Shown here piece after piece: positions 17,662-27,563 of a DNA stretch of 40,069 nt. The number at the start of each line of letters is the position of its first letter. Positions within the stretch are counted from its first letter, which is position 1. The translations under genes and the position numbers were made by a program. The DNA lies in the NCBI GenBank assembly GCA_021736705.1, contig JAIPFI010000008.1, positions 1-40,069 on the forward strand, in the 5' to 3' direction. The notes beneath the pieces were generated by a model. The model worked only from the letters and a program-made list of their open reading frames with translations, made no database searches and had not been told where the DNA came from. The DNA is from Methylococcaceae bacterium. GTDB lineage: Bacteria; Pseudomonadota; Gammaproteobacteria; Methylococcales; Methylomonadaceae.

Positions 17662-19272
17662 TTACAGTAATAAGCGACGAATATCGCTGAGGTATTTAAT
17701 CAATGTCGCCATAAAACGTGCGCCTTCGGCACCATCAATCACACGGTGATCGTAAGTTAAATCCAACGGCAACATCAATTTAGGCTCAAATTCGGAGCCA
17801 TTCCATACCGGCTTCATTTCTGAGCGTGTCACACCTAAAATAGCGACTTCAGGTGCATTAACAATAGGCGTAAACGCTTTACCACCAATACCGCCTAAGC
17901 TAGAAATAGTAATACAACCGCCACTCATATCAGTGGGCAATAACTTACCATCACGCGCTTTTTCGCTAAGAACATTTAAGTCACGCGTTAATTCTGCAAT
18001 CCCTTTTTTATCGACATCCTTTAATACAGGCACAACCAAGCCATTCGGTGTATCAACCGCAATCCCGACATTAAAATACTTTTTCAGAATTAACGACTCA
18101 CCATCTGGCGACAAAGAGCTATTCACTGTTGGAAATTGCTGCATCGCGGCAACTAAAGCTTTAACAATAAAAATCAGACCTGTGACTTTGATATCCGCTG
18201 ATTTATCTGAATTTAACGCCTTACGGAAAGCTTCCATTTCAGTAATATCCGCTTCATCATGATAGGTCACTAACGGTAAATTCAACCATATACGACTTAA
18301 ATTCTTGCCGGTTAAGCGTTTAATTTTACTCAGTTTCTGCTCTTCGATTTCACCAAATTTACTGAAATCAACTGCAGGAATGGGCGGAATACCCGCGCCA
18401 CCCTGCACTGCACTTGCAGCAGCACCCGAAGCCATAACTTGTTTAACGAAGTTTTTCACATCATCTTTTAAGATACGACCTTTACGTCCGCTACCCTGGG
18501 TTATTTGAGTAATATCTACACCCAATTCACGCGCGAATAAACGCACGCCTGGTGTAGCATGAGCTGATTTACCTGAAGTGTTTGACGCAACAATTGGCAC
18601 ATGAGTGACAGCTACAGTTTTTTGAGCTACAACTGCTGGGGCGACTGCTTGTACTGGTGCTATTGCAATCGGAGCAGCAACTGCCTGCACCTCTAAACGA
18701 ATCACTAAAGAGCCTTCATTCACTTTATCGCCAACTTTAACCAAAACCTCTTTAACCACACCATCATGTGTAGACGGCAAATCCATGCTGGCTTTATCCG
18801 TTTCTAATACTGCTAAAGTTTGCTCTTTAGTGACTGTATCACCGACTTGAATTAATACCTCAATCACATCAATATCATGCACATCGCCGACATCGGGCAC
18901 GGCAACATCAACAATACTTGCCACAGACGTTGTTGCAATAGCTGTGCTCACAGGGACTGGAGCTTCCACTTTTATTTCTGGCGTAGCTGCAACCACGACC
19001 TCTTCAGCAACAGAAGCAGCCTCTTCAGAGGAATTTGATTCAATAGTAATTACTAAAGAACCTTCATTTACTTTGTCACCTACACTAAGATGCACTTGCT
19101 TAACAACGCCCGCGGCAATCGCAGGTAAATCCATACTGGCTTTATCAGTTTCTAAAACAGCAACGGTTTGCTCTTCCTCAACCACATCGCCCACTTGAAC
19201 CAAAACCTCAATGACATCAATATCATGCACGTCACCGACATCAGGCACTTTCATTTCTGTTAATAGCGTCAT
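17662..19272 (-). CDS. aceF: Pyruvate dehydrogenase E2, dihydrolipoamide acetyltransferase
   Basis: This is the core of the PDH complex; it transfers acetyl groups from E1 to CoA. I chose ATG 19272 over the track's TTG 19299, because the latter lies inside aceE. The product is 536 residues. Two nearly identical lipoyl domains (about 7-80 and 124-196) each carry ETDKASMDLP, with the lipoyl lysines at about 44 and 160. An Ala/Val/Pro linker leads to the peripheral-subunit-binding domain (about 238-275, PGVRLFARELGVD). The catalytic domain (about 310-536) contains TYDHRVIDGAEGARF. It lies 14 bases after aceE. LipA and LipB, encoded in this window, are expected to modify it. Confidence 0.96.
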   Translation of the reverse strand: MTLLTEMKVPDVGDVHDIDVIEVLVQVGDVVEEEQTVAVLETDKASMDLPAIAAGVVKQVHLSVGDKVNEGSLVITIESNSSEEAASVAEEVVVAATPEIKVEAPVPVSTAIATTSVASIVDVAVPDVGDVHDIDVIEVLIQVGDTVTKEQTLAVLETDKASMDLPSTHDGVVKEVLVKVGDKVNEGSLVIRLEVQAVAAPIAIAPVQAVAPAVVAQKTVAVTHVPIVASNTSGKSAHATPGVRLFARELGVDITQITQGSGRKGRILKDDVKNFVKQVMASGAAASAVQGGAGIPPIPAVDFSKFGEIEEQKLSKIKRLTGKNLSRIWLNLPLVTYHDEADITEMEAFRKALNSDKSADIKVTGLIFIVKALVAAMQQFPTVNSSLSPDGESLILKKYFNVGIAVDTPNGLVVPVLKDVDKKGIAELTRDLNVLSEKARDGKLLPTDMSGGCITISSLGGIGGKAFTPIVNAPEVAILGVTRSEMKPVWNGSEFEPKLMLPLDLTYDHRVIDGAEGARFMATLIKYLSDIRRLLL

Positions 19273-19286
19273 AATTTGCTCTTCTG

Positions 19287-21968
19287 TTAGATTAACCAAG
19301 GCGCAATGGCTTCTGGATCAATATTATATTTTGCAATGGCTACATCTATTTTCGCCGGCTCAAATTCACCTTTATCCGCTAAAGCTTTCAATGCCGCAAT
19401 AGTCACATGATAACGATCCACTTCAAAGAAGCTACGCAGATTAGCGCGCGTATCCGAACGACCAAAACCATCAGTACCTAATACGCTATAAGGTGCCGTG
19501 ATATAAGGCCGAATTTGCTCAGCAAAAGCACGAATATAATCGGTCGCAGCAATCACAGGAATATCTGCTTTTGGAATACATGTTTCTACATGTGATACAT
19601 GTGCTTTTTCACTTGGATGTAATCGATTCCAGCGCTCACAGGATTGGCCATCACGCGCCAATTCAGTAAAACTAGTACAACTAAATAAATCCGCCTCTAC
19701 ACCCCAATCTTCACGCAATAATTTCGCAGCTTCAACGACTTCACAGAAAATCGTACCTGAACCTAATAAGTTAACTTTTGGCGCTTTCTTGCGGGTAATG
19801 CCGGTATGAAATAAATACATCCCTTTCAGAATATCATTAGCTGCCCCTTCAGGCATAGGCGGTTGGTCGTAGTTCTCATTCATTACAGTAATGTAATAGA
19901 ACACGTCTTCTTGTTCGCCATACATACGACGCAAACCATCCTGAATAATGACCGCTAACTCATAGCCATAGGTTGGATCGTAAGAAATACAGTTGGGCAC
20001 TGTGGCAGACATCAAATGACTATGGCCATCTTCATGCTGTAAACCTTCACCATTGAGTGTCGTTCTACCAGCCGTTCCGCCCAATAAAAAGCCGCGCGTA
20101 CGCTGATCTGCGGCCGCCCAAATTAAATCACCGACCCGCTGAAAACCAAACATGGAGTAATAAATAAAGAAGGGGATCATTGGCACACCATGTGTTGAAT
20201 ACGCTGTACCCGCCGCAATCCAATCACACAATCCACCCGCTTCATTAATACCTTCTTGTAAAACCTGACCTTTTTTATCTTCTTTGTAATACATCAACTG
20301 ATCGGCATCTTGTGGTGTATATAACTGCCCCACTTGCGACCAAATCCCTAATTGACGGAACATACCTTCCATACCAAAGGTACGTGACTCATCAGGGACA
20401 ATCGGCACAATACGCTTACCAATTTGCTTATCTTTGACCAAGATATTCAAAATCCTGACAAACGCCATAGTTGTAGATATACCATGCCCCACTTTAGTGC
20501 CGTCTAAGACTGCTTGAAAAGCACTTAATTCTGGAACTTGCAACGCCTCCGCTTTTTGTCTGCGTACAGGGATCGCACCACCTAATTCCGTTCTACGCTG
20601 TTGCATATAACGGTATTCTTCAGAGTCCTCTGCAAACTTCAAGTAGGGTAAGTTTTCAATTTCAGAGTCTTTAACGGGCAACTGCCAACGATCACGTATA
20701 TCGCTAATCGATTGCAGGCTCATTTTTTTCTGCTGATGACTGGTATTTTGCGCTTCACCTGAAGCACCCATACCATAACCCTTAATAGTTTTCGCTAAAA
20801 TAACGGTTGGCTGACCTTTATGGTTTACCGCCGCATTATAAGCGGCAAATAATTTAATCGGATCATGCCCGCCACGATTTAATTCCCAAATATCCTTATC
20901 GGTATAATCTTTAACTAAATCTTTTAACTCAGGGGTATTAAAGAAATATTCGCGTACATAAGCACCATTTTTCGACTTAAAGGTTTGATATTCGCCATCC
21001 ACGCATTCCATCATGCGCTTCATCACCAAGCCTTCTTTATCTTTAGCTAAAATTGCATCCCAGCGTCTACCCCAAATAACTTTAATCACATTCCAGCCAG
21101 CACCACGAAAGCTGCCTTCTAATTCCTGAATGATTTTACCGTTACCACGCACAGGCCCATCTAAACGCTGTAAATTACAGTTGACCACAAAAATTAGATT
21201 TTCTAATTTTTCACGGCCAGCCATAGTGATTGCGCCTAATGTTTCTGGCTCATCGGTTTCGCCATCACCTAAGAATGCCCAGACTTTACGCCCTTCAGTC
21301 TTAGCCATGCCGCGATCTTGCATATAATGCATAAAGCGCGCTTGGTAAATGGCCATAATTGGTCCTAAGCCCATAGATACCGTTGGAAACTGCCAGAAGT
21401 CAGGCATTAGCCAAGGATGCGGATAGGAAGATAAACCATTACCGCCTACTTCTTGACGGAACTGATCCATTTTTTCTTCCGTAAAACGGCCTTGCATAAA
21501 AGCGCGTGCATAATCACCTGGACAAGAATGGCCTTGAACGAAAACCATATCCCCGCCATGCGTATCAGAAGGCGCATGCCAAAAGTGGTTATGCCCAACA
21601 TCATATAAAGTGGCAGCAGAAGCAAAACTGGCAATATGCCCACCGACGTTAGTATTTCTATTCGCCCTTAAAACCATCATCATCGCATTCCAGCGCACAT
21701 AGGCGCGGATATTGCGTTCAATCGTGGTCATACCAGGAAATTTAGGCTGTAATTCTACCGGTATCGTATTGACATAAGCCGTATTGGCACTAAAAGGAAT
21801 ATCAGCACCGGCTTGCCTTGCTTTTTCAACCAGTTGTTCAATAATAAAATGAACTCGCTCATTGCCATCTTGTTCTTGAATAGCGGCTAATGCCTCTAGC
21901 CATTCTTGTGTTTCTGCCGGGTCAATATCAACCTGATCTAATTTATTGGCATTCAAACCATTACTCAT
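19287..21968 (-). CDS. aceE: Pyruvate dehydrogenase E1 component (homodimeric type)
   Basis: E1 decarboxylates pyruvate and transfers the acetyl group to lipoyl-AceF, using thiamine diphosphate. The 893-residue single-chain form is the gammaproteobacterial AceE type. The ThDP motif is GDGETDEPETLGAITMAGRE (about 230-249), with GHSCPGDYARAFMQGR upstream. The pyrimidine-binding half includes EGLQHEDGHSHLM, and the C-terminal domain holds VLGTDGFGRSDTRANLR. The start has a good AGGAG site. It is first of aceE-aceF-lpd and is preceded by a long palindrome (22047-22092) that may matter for its expression. In this organism it should drain pyruvate made by the Entner-Doudoroff route. Confidence 0.97.
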   Translation of the reverse strand: MSNGLNANKLDQVDIDPAETQEWLEALAAIQEQDGNERVHFIIEQLVEKARQAGADIPFSANTAYVNTIPVELQPKFPGMTTIERNIRAYVRWNAMMMVLRANRNTNVGGHIASFASAATLYDVGHNHFWHAPSDTHGGDMVFVQGHSCPGDYARAFMQGRFTEEKMDQFRQEVGGNGLSSYPHPWLMPDFWQFPTVSMGLGPIMAIYQARFMHYMQDRGMAKTEGRKVWAFLGDGETDEPETLGAITMAGREKLENLIFVVNCNLQRLDGPVRGNGKIIQELEGSFRGAGWNVIKVIWGRRWDAILAKDKEGLVMKRMMECVDGEYQTFKSKNGAYVREYFFNTPELKDLVKDYTDKDIWELNRGGHDPIKLFAAYNAAVNHKGQPTVILAKTIKGYGMGASGEAQNTSHQQKKMSLQSISDIRDRWQLPVKDSEIENLPYLKFAEDSEEYRYMQQRRTELGGAIPVRRQKAEALQVPELSAFQAVLDGTKVGHGISTTMAFVRILNILVKDKQIGKRIVPIVPDESRTFGMEGMFRQLGIWSQVGQLYTPQDADQLMYYKEDKKGQVLQEGINEAGGLCDWIAAGTAYSTHGVPMIPFFIYYSMFGFQRVGDLIWAAADQRTRGFLLGGTAGRTTLNGEGLQHEDGHSHLMSATVPNCISYDPTYGYELAVIIQDGLRRMYGEQEDVFYYITVMNENYDQPPMPEGAANDILKGMYLFHTGITRKKAPKVNLLGSGTIFCEVVEAAKLLREDWGVEADLFSCTSFTELARDGQSCERWNRLHPSEKAHVSHVETCIPKADIPVIAATDYIRAFAEQIRPYITAPYSVLGTDGFGRSDTRANLRSFFEVDRYHVTIAALKALADKGEFEPAKIDVAIAKYNIDPEAIAPWLI

Positions 21969-22046
21969 CCGATACTCCTACTTATGCATGCCGCTGTATT
22001 TATTCATCAGCCTTATACACAAACCATTACATAGCTAAAATTAAGA

Positions 22047-22092
22047 AAGGATATGGGCAAAGATTGCATTCGCGATCTTTGCCCATATCCTT
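22047..22092. repeat. 46-base palindrome with 21-base arms upstream of aceE
   Basis: AAGGATATGGGCAAAGATTGC and GCGATCTTTGCCCATATCCTT are reverse complements except for one position, around an ATTC loop. On the minus strand it is followed by CTTTCTTAATTTT. It lies about 80 bases before the aceE ATG and downstream of a separate eda terminator, so it could be an attenuator, an operator or an inserted palindromic repeat. Confidence 0.85.
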
Positions 22093-22119
22093 GAACATTT
22101 TTATGTTTCCCAGCCATTA

Positions 22120-22155
22120 ATATAAAACTTGTGACTGATACGATCAAGCCACAAG
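22120..22155 (-). terminator. Intrinsic terminator after eda
   Basis: Read on the minus strand, CTTGTG pairs with CACAAG and an inner TTGAT pairs with ATCAG (one G-U pair) around CGT, followed by TTTTATATT. It lies just after the eda stop. Confidence 0.6.
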
Positions 22156-22170
22156 CCTCATCAATAGCAA

Positions 22171-22818
22171 TTAACGCTTGGCGTTAGCCACCGCAACTCG
22201 AGCAAGCTCAGTCACTGTTGCCCAATCTTTATTTTTTACTGCTTCTACGGGAGCTAACCAAGAACCACCGACACAAGCGACATTTTTCAGTGCCAAATAA
22301 TCATTGTAGTTTTCTGGTGAAATACCGCCCGTTGGGCAAAAAGTAATTTGAGGAATAGGCCCCGCAATCCCTTTTAACATAGGAATTCCACCAGCGGCTG
22401 CCGCTGGAAAGAATTTGAAATGATCCAAACCATATTCCATACCGAGCATTAATTCCGATACGGTAGAAATACCAGGAATCAAAGCAATTTCACTATGGTT
22501 CGCTGCCTCTAGAAGTCTAGGCGTTAAGCCTGGGCTAATAGCAAAAACCGCACCCGCATCAGCCACGGCTTTTAATTCTTCTGGCGTGGTAATCGTGCCC
22601 GCACCGACAAGCGCGCCTTCAACTTCTTGACTAATGGCACGAATCGCATCCATTGCCGCCGCAGTGCGTAAAGTAATTTCTAATACGTTAATCCCACCGG
22701 CCATCAAAGCACGCGCTAAAGGCACAGCATCTGCCGCATCCTGAATGACCATGACAGGCATGACAGGTGAAGCATTTAAAACGACAGAAGGTTGAATTTT
22801 CCAGTTATTAATTGTCAT
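22171..22818 (-). CDS. eda: KDPG/KHG aldolase
   Basis: Eda splits 2-keto-3-deoxy-6-phosphogluconate into pyruvate and glyceraldehyde 3-phosphate, the last step of the Entner-Doudoroff pathway. The 215-residue class I aldolase has the expected [20 protein letters not shown] (about 38-57) with the catalytic Glu and Arg. The Schiff-base lysine is in [33 protein letters not shown] carries the phosphate loop. It starts 38 bases after edd and ends in a good terminator. In type I methanotrophs this route gives the cleavage branch of the RuMP cycle. Confidence 0.96.
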   Translation of the reverse strand: MTINNWKIQPSVVLNASPVMPVMVIQDAADAVPLARALMAGGINVLEITLRTAAAMDAIRAISQEVEGALVGAGTITTPEELKAVADAGAVFAISPGLTPRLLEAANHSEIALIPGISTVSELMLGMEYGLDHFKFFPAAAAGGIPMLKGIAGPIPQITFCPTGGISPENYNDYLALKNVACVGGSWLAPVEAVKNKDWATVTELARVAVANAKR

Positions 22819-22856
22819 AATCTTTAATTTATTTAATGTTTAGTAAAAGCGGACGT

Positions 22857-24701
22857 TTATTTTTTAACGCGGCAATAAAGGTTGGTTTCATCGAATAAAT
22901 TCGTCGCGCCGGTTTCTGCAGAAGAAGCCCCCACACGGAAAGCACCGAACATTTCACGCCCCATCCCCCAATGATGATCTTTCGCGCTGTTTGCTGCCGG
23001 TTTACGGGCATTAAATTCAGTCGCATCAACCAAGGCATTAACATCACCGGTTTGGGTATTTAATACAATCATATCGCCATCGCATACTTTTGCTAATGGA
23101 CCACCGTCCTCACATTCAGGACACATATGAATCGCAGAAGGTACTTTACCTGACGCGCCGGACATACGCCCGTCAGTAACGATAGCAACTTTAAAACCTC
23201 TATCTTGCAATAGACCTAATATTGGCGTTAATTTATGTAACTCAGGCATGCCGTTGGATTTAGGGCCTTGGAAACGTAATACCACAATAAAATCACGCTC
23301 CAGCTCACCACGATGAAATGCAGCCAGTACATCATCCTGATCATCAAAAACTAGCGCAGGCGCTTCAACCACTTGGTGCTCTTCAGAAACAGCCGATACT
23401 TTAGAAATACCACGACCTAAATTACCATGCATCACATGCAAGCCACCGCTCGCTGCGAATGGTTTTTCTAAAGAACCGATCACTGTCTCATCTAAGGATT
23501 TAACCGGCCCTTGCTGCCACTGTAATTTGCCATCAATAATTTTAGGCTCTTGCGAGTAATCGCCCATACCGCGATTATTAGCAACCGTCATAACATCGTT
23601 ATGTAAAAAGCCGCCTCTTAATAAATCAGCAATTAACACACCCATACCACCCGCGGCCTGAAAGTGGTTAATATCAGCTTGACCGTTGGGATAAACGCGC
23701 GTTAATAACGGCACGGCATGGGACAGCTCATTAAAATCATCCCAGTTCACTTCAATCCCTGCCGCACGCGCAATGGCAACAATATGCATGGTATGGTTAG
23801 TTGACCCACCCGTTGCTAACAAACCAACAATCGCATTGACAATCGCTTTCTCATCAATCACACGACCTAATGGGCGGTAATCATCGCCTAGCTTGGTGAA
23901 TTTAAGAATTTGACGTGCCGCTTCTTTAGTTAATTCATCACGTAAAGGTGTGTAGGGATTGATAAATGAGCTACCCGGCAAATGTAACCCCATAATCTCA
24001 ACCATCATCTGGTTGCTGTTCGCTGTACCATAGAAAGTACAAGTACCAGGGCCATGGTAAGATTTTGATTCTGATTCCAACAATTCTTTACGACCCACTT
24101 TACCTTCGGCATAAAGCTGCCGCGTCATCGCTTTTTCTTTATTGGTAATACCGCTCGTCATCGGCCCAGATGGTACAAATACTGCAGGCAAATGACCAAA
24201 GCTCAAAGCACCTAACAATAAACCCGGAACAATTTTGTCACATACACCTAAATACAAGCCGCCATCAAACATATTATGACTTAAACTAATGGCGGTAGAC
24301 ATGGCAATGACATCACGACTAAACAATGACAATTCCATGCCCGGCTGGCCTTGTGTTACACCATCACACATAGCTGGTACGCCACCAGCAAACTGCGCAA
24401 CACCGCCCGCCTCTCTAATGGCTGCTTTAATCAAAGCAGGGGAATCTTTATACGGCTCATGCGCAGAAAGCATGTCGTTATAAGAAGATATAATCGCAAT
24501 ATTCGCTTTTTTATTATCAGTTAAATCAGCTTTTTCGCTGGTATTACAGGCAGCAAACCCATGCGCTAAATTACCACAAGCCAAAGTAGAGCGATGCGGC
24601 CCCTCTTCTGCGGCTTTATCAATGTGTTTTAAATATAAGCTACGCACAGTATGACTGCGCTCAATGATACGTTGCGTGACTTTTTCTACGACTGAATGCA
24701 T
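22857..24701 (-). CDS. edd: 6-phosphogluconate dehydratase
   Basis: Edd dehydrates 6-phosphogluconate to KDPG. At 614 residues it is normal for the IlvD/Edd family of iron-sulfur dehydratases. Cysteine-bearing motifs expected for the cluster are seen in [14 protein letters not shown] and in [37 protein letters not shown] near the C-terminus is typical of Edd rather than IlvD. The ATG has a strong site (AGGAAGAG). The leader contains a TATAAT and a small inverted repeat (AACAACT / AGTTGTT, 24732-24758). It is flanked by zwf upstream and eda downstream on the same strand. Confidence 0.96.
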   Translation of the reverse strand: MHSVVEKVTQRIIERSHTVRSLYLKHIDKAAEEGPHRSTLACGNLAHGFAACNTSEKADLTDNKKANIAIISSYNDMLSAHEPYKDSPALIKAAIREAGGVAQFAGGVPAMCDGVTQGQPGMELSLFSRDVIAMSTAISLSHNMFDGGLYLGVCDKIVPGLLLGALSFGHLPAVFVPSGPMTSGITNKEKAMTRQLYAEGKVGRKELLESESKSYHGPGTCTFYGTANSNQMMVEIMGLHLPGSSFINPYTPLRDELTKEAARQILKFTKLGDDYRPLGRVIDEKAIVNAIVGLLATGGSTNHTMHIVAIARAAGIEVNWDDFNELSHAVPLLTRVYPNGQADINHFQAAGGMGVLIADLLRGGFLHNDVMTVANNRGMGDYSQEPKIIDGKLQWQQGPVKSLDETVIGSLEKPFAASGGLHVMHGNLGRGISKVSAVSEEHQVVEAPALVFDDQDDVLAAFHRGELERDFIVVLRFQGPKSNGMPELHKLTPILGLLQDRGFKVAIVTDGRMSGASGKVPSAIHMCPECEDGGPLAKVCDGDMIVLNTQTGDVNALVDATEFNARKPAANSAKDHHWGMGREMFGAFRVGASSAETGATNLFDETNLYCRVKK

Positions 24702-24780
24702 ATTATCTCTTCCTATAAAGTTTCTCTTGGTAACAACTTTAAATCATTCCGAGTTGTTCTATCCTAAATTGATTTTTGTC

Positions 24781-24809
24781 ATTATACAGCAACACTGGCA
24801 TAACAAAAA
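24781..24809 (-). promoter_or_regulatory. Possible promoter for edd-eda
   Basis: A perfect TATAAT lies on the minus strand (24781-24786), about 80 bases before the edd ATG. The region 16-17 bases further upstream is T-rich (TTTTTG) but a poor -35 match, so an activator may be needed or the site may be chance. Confidence 0.35.
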
Positions 24810-24838
24810 ACACCAGCCTTTAGACAGCAATTAAAGCC

Positions 24839-26308
24839 TTAAATATCCCAAGTTCGACCATCGCGCGCCATTAACTCAGTAGCGGCATCAGGCCCCCACG
24901 AACCAGCGGCATAGGGTTTAGGTACATCTTGAGTTTCTGCCCACGCATTTTGCATAGAATCAATCCATGTCCATGCCTGTTCAATTTCTTCACGACTGAT
25001 AAATAAGGTGGAATTACCGCGCATTGCTTCCAATAATAAACGTTCATAAGCATCAGCAACACGATTACCATTAAAGACTTCTGAAAAACTTAAATCTAAT
25101 TTTGTCGATCCAATTTTGATATGTTCATCAATACCCGGAATTTTATTCATCATTTCGATATCAACGCCTTCATCGGGCTGTAAGCGTATACTTAATTTAT
25201 TCGGGGGCAAATCAGGATAGCTGTCCTTAAAAATGTTATGCGGTAATTGTTTAAATTGAATCATAATTTCAGATTGTTTAGCTGGCATACGCTTACCTGT
25301 CCGTAAATAAAACGGCACACCTGCCCAACGCCAATTATCAATATCCACTCTAACCGCAACAAAACTTTCAGTGTTACTTTTGATATTTGCACCTTCCTCT
25401 TCGATATAACCCGGCACAGCCACTCCATTAATTTCACCGGCAGCATATTGTCCGCGCACGGTTTTTTCGGCAACATTTTCTTTAGTAATGGGGCGCAAAT
25501 CTTTTAAAACTTTGATTTTTTCATAATGAATATTGCTGGCATCAAGGCTAACGGGTGGTTCCATAGCAATAAAGGTCAAAATCTGCAAAAGATGATTTTG
25601 CATCATATCGCGCGTCTGCCCTGACTCATCAAAATATCCCCAACGCCCCTCAATACCAACTTCTTCTGCGACGGTAATTTGAATATGGTCTATGGTGTTA
25701 TGATCCCAGTTGGTAGTAAAAATTGAATTAGCAAAACGCAACGCTAATAAATTTAATACCGTCTCTTTACCCAAATAGTGATCAATACGACAGACTTGAT
25801 CCCCCGTAAATACATCAGAAACAGCATTATTAATTTCTTCAGAAGACGCCAAATCATAACCAATCGGCTTTTCCATGACCATTCGCGACTCAGGCGTTAA
25901 TGCTCCAGATAGTTTCAATCCCTGACAAATCGATTTAAACAAAAAGGGTGGCACAGAAAAATAGTTAATCATTCTGCGCTTATCCTTATCCACCACGGCA
26001 CTCAGCTGCGCATATTCAGCTGGCTTAGTTAAATCCATTTGTAAATAACTCATGCGCGCAGAAAATCGCTCCCACACCGTTTGGTCACGCGCTTCTTTTA
26101 AAAACTTATCTAAACAAGTATTCGCTGCTTTAAGCAACAAATTACCCTCATCTGCAAAGCGATCCACACCAATAATTTTGGTATCAGACTCCAGCAAATT
26201 TGCCTTATCTAGCTGATATAAGCAGAGTAACAACTTGCGCGTAGATAAATCCCCCAACGCGCCAAAAATTACGAGATCACAAGGTTTGAATGTTTTTTTA
26301 TTATTCAT
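24839..26308 (-). CDS. zwf: Glucose-6-phosphate 1-dehydrogenase
   Basis: Zwf oxidises glucose 6-phosphate to 6-phosphogluconolactone, producing NAD(P)H. The 489-residue length is normal. The N-terminal nucleotide-binding motif is FGALGDLSTRKLLLCLYQLD (about 16-35). The active-site signature CRIDHYLGKETV (about 172-183) and the substrate-contacting MEKPIGYDL are present. It lies between the TRAP binding-protein gene (73 bases upstream) and edd (137 bases downstream), all on the minus strand. No 6-phosphogluconolactonase or 6-phosphogluconate dehydrogenase gene is visible here. It opens the Entner-Doudoroff and oxidative RuMP branches. Confidence 0.96.
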   Translation of the reverse strand: MNNKKTFKPCDLVIFGALGDLSTRKLLLCLYQLDKANLLESDTKIIGVDRFADEGNLLLKAANTCLDKFLKEARDQTVWERFSARMSYLQMDLTKPAEYAQLSAVVDKDKRRMINYFSVPPFLFKSICQGLKLSGALTPESRMVMEKPIGYDLASSEEINNAVSDVFTGDQVCRIDHYLGKETVLNLLALRFANSIFTTNWDHNTIDHIQITVAEEVGIEGRWGYFDESGQTRDMMQNHLLQILTFIAMEPPVSLDASNIHYEKIKVLKDLRPITKENVAEKTVRGQYAAGEINGVAVPGYIEEEGANIKSNTESFVAVRVDIDNWRWAGVPFYLRTGKRMPAKQSEIMIQFKQLPHNIFKDSYPDLPPNKLSIRLQPDEGVDIEMMNKIPGIDEHIKIGSTKLDLSFSEVFNGNRVADAYERLLLEAMRGNSTLFISREEIEQAWTWIDSMQNAWAETQDVPKPYAAGSWGPDAATELMARDGRTWDI

Positions 26309-26381
26309 TAGTACATTGCCAAAAGTCTTTAAACGATGAATTAGGGTTAGTTATAATAATTGCTAAGCAAGCCGATACAAT

Positions 26382-27467
26382 TTACTTTAAAGCTCGCGCA
26401 CTTAAAAAAGCTTGTTCAGATAAAGCGCTCCACTGCGAAACTTGAGTTCTAAATTGATTAAATGACTGATAAATCTTCTGCGCCATTGGATCTTTATTCG
26501 CTAATTCCAGCACCACTTCTTCAGATAATTGCTTTAATTTTCTGAGCACATCATCGGGCAACGGCATTAATTTAACACCGTGTTTATTGACTAAAGTATC
26601 CAAAGCCTGATTATTACGCGCAGTATATTCGGAAATCATATCCATATTCACAGCCTTGCACGCAGCTAAAACAATACTTTGCAAATCAGCAGGCAGTTCA
26701 TTAAAAGCCTGTTTATTGATCAAAGCTTCCATGGTTGAACCCGGCTCATGCCAGCCTGGATAATAATAAAACTTCGCCACTTTATGCAAGCCAAAGGCCA
26801 AGTCATTATAAGGCCCGACCCATTCAGTCGCATCAATAGTGCCCGACTGCAAGGAAGTAAATAGTTCGCCCCCAGGTATATTAACCGTAGTGCCGCCGGC
26901 TCTGCGTAGGACTTCCCCGCCCAGGCCAGGAATACGCATTTTCAAACCCTTTAAATCCTCTACAGTTTTAATCTCACGATTAAACCAGCCAGCCATTTGC
27001 ACACCTGAATTACCTGCTGCGGCAGGAATCAAATTAAACGGCTCATACAGTTCACGCCATAACTCCATGCCGCCGCCATAATATAACCAGGCATTCATTT
27101 CTTGAGCCGTTAAACCAAAAGGTACGGCAGAAAAAAACTGCGTTGCTTCAGATTTACCTTTCCAATAATAAGCACCCGCATGACCCATTTGTGCGGTGCC
27201 TTTAGATACTGCATCAAACACCTCAAAGGCCGGCACCAATTCATTAGCGCCGTACACTTTAACTGTAATACGCCCGCCGCTCATTTCATTAATCATTTCA
27301 GCCAATAAGTTCGCGCCAGCACCTAATCCCGGGAAGTTTTTCGGCCAAGCGGTAACCATTTTCCATTTAAAGTTAGCTTGCGCATGAACTACACTAGGCA
27401 CCAATACACTGCTGCCAGCCACTAAAGCACCGACACTGGCCTTATTAATAAAATCACGTCTTTTCAT
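26382..27467 (-). CDS. TRAP transporter periplasmic substrate-binding protein (DctP/TakP type)
   Basis: This 361-residue protein is a TRAP-type solute-binding protein. The N-terminus MKRRDFINKASVGALVAGSS is a likely Tat signal (twin arginine, cut near VVHA-Q). The conserved arginine region is KGLKMRIPGLGGEVLRRAGG, and DATEWVGPYNDLAFGLHKVA matches the 2-keto-acid-binding (TakP-like) subgroup better than the C4-dicarboxylate one; this is my judgement from memory. No DctQ or DctM membrane subunit lies in the window, so its partner is elsewhere or it acts alone. It lies 73 bases upstream of zwf on the same strand, which may put it in the Entner-Doudoroff transcript. The start has an AGGTGA site. 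Confidence 0.88.
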   Translation of the reverse strand: MKRRDFINKASVGALVAGSSVLVPSVVHAQANFKWKMVTAWPKNFPGLGAGANLLAEMINEMSGGRITVKVYGANELVPAFEVFDAVSKGTAQMGHAGAYYWKGKSEATQFFSAVPFGLTAQEMNAWLYYGGGMELWRELYEPFNLIPAAAGNSGVQMAGWFNREIKTVEDLKGLKMRIPGLGGEVLRRAGGTTVNIPGGELFTSLQSGTIDATEWVGPYNDLAFGLHKVAKFYYYPGWHEPGSTMEALINKQAFNELPADLQSIVLAACKAVNMDMISEYTARNNQALDTLVNKHGVKLMPLPDDVLRKLKQLSEEVVLELANKDPMAQKIYQSFNQFRTQVSQWSALSEQAFLSARALK

Positions 27468-27563
27468 ATTAAATCACCTAATTATCATTTTGAGGTTATT
27501 CTACCTGAATCATAGCGTTTTATACATCGCCAGCGTTATAGCTTATAATTACCGTTGATCCTG

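Noticed and set aside
19273-19299. Upstream TTG start for aceF given by the track
   Set aside because: It falls inside the end of aceE and adds residues not typical of AceF; ATG 19272 with a GAAGAG site is better.
24732-24758. Inverted repeat AACAACT / AGTTGTT in the edd leader as a HexR-type operator
   Set aside because: The known Pseudomonas HexR site is TTGT-spacer-ACAA, the opposite arrangement, so there is no support for calling it HexR-bound.
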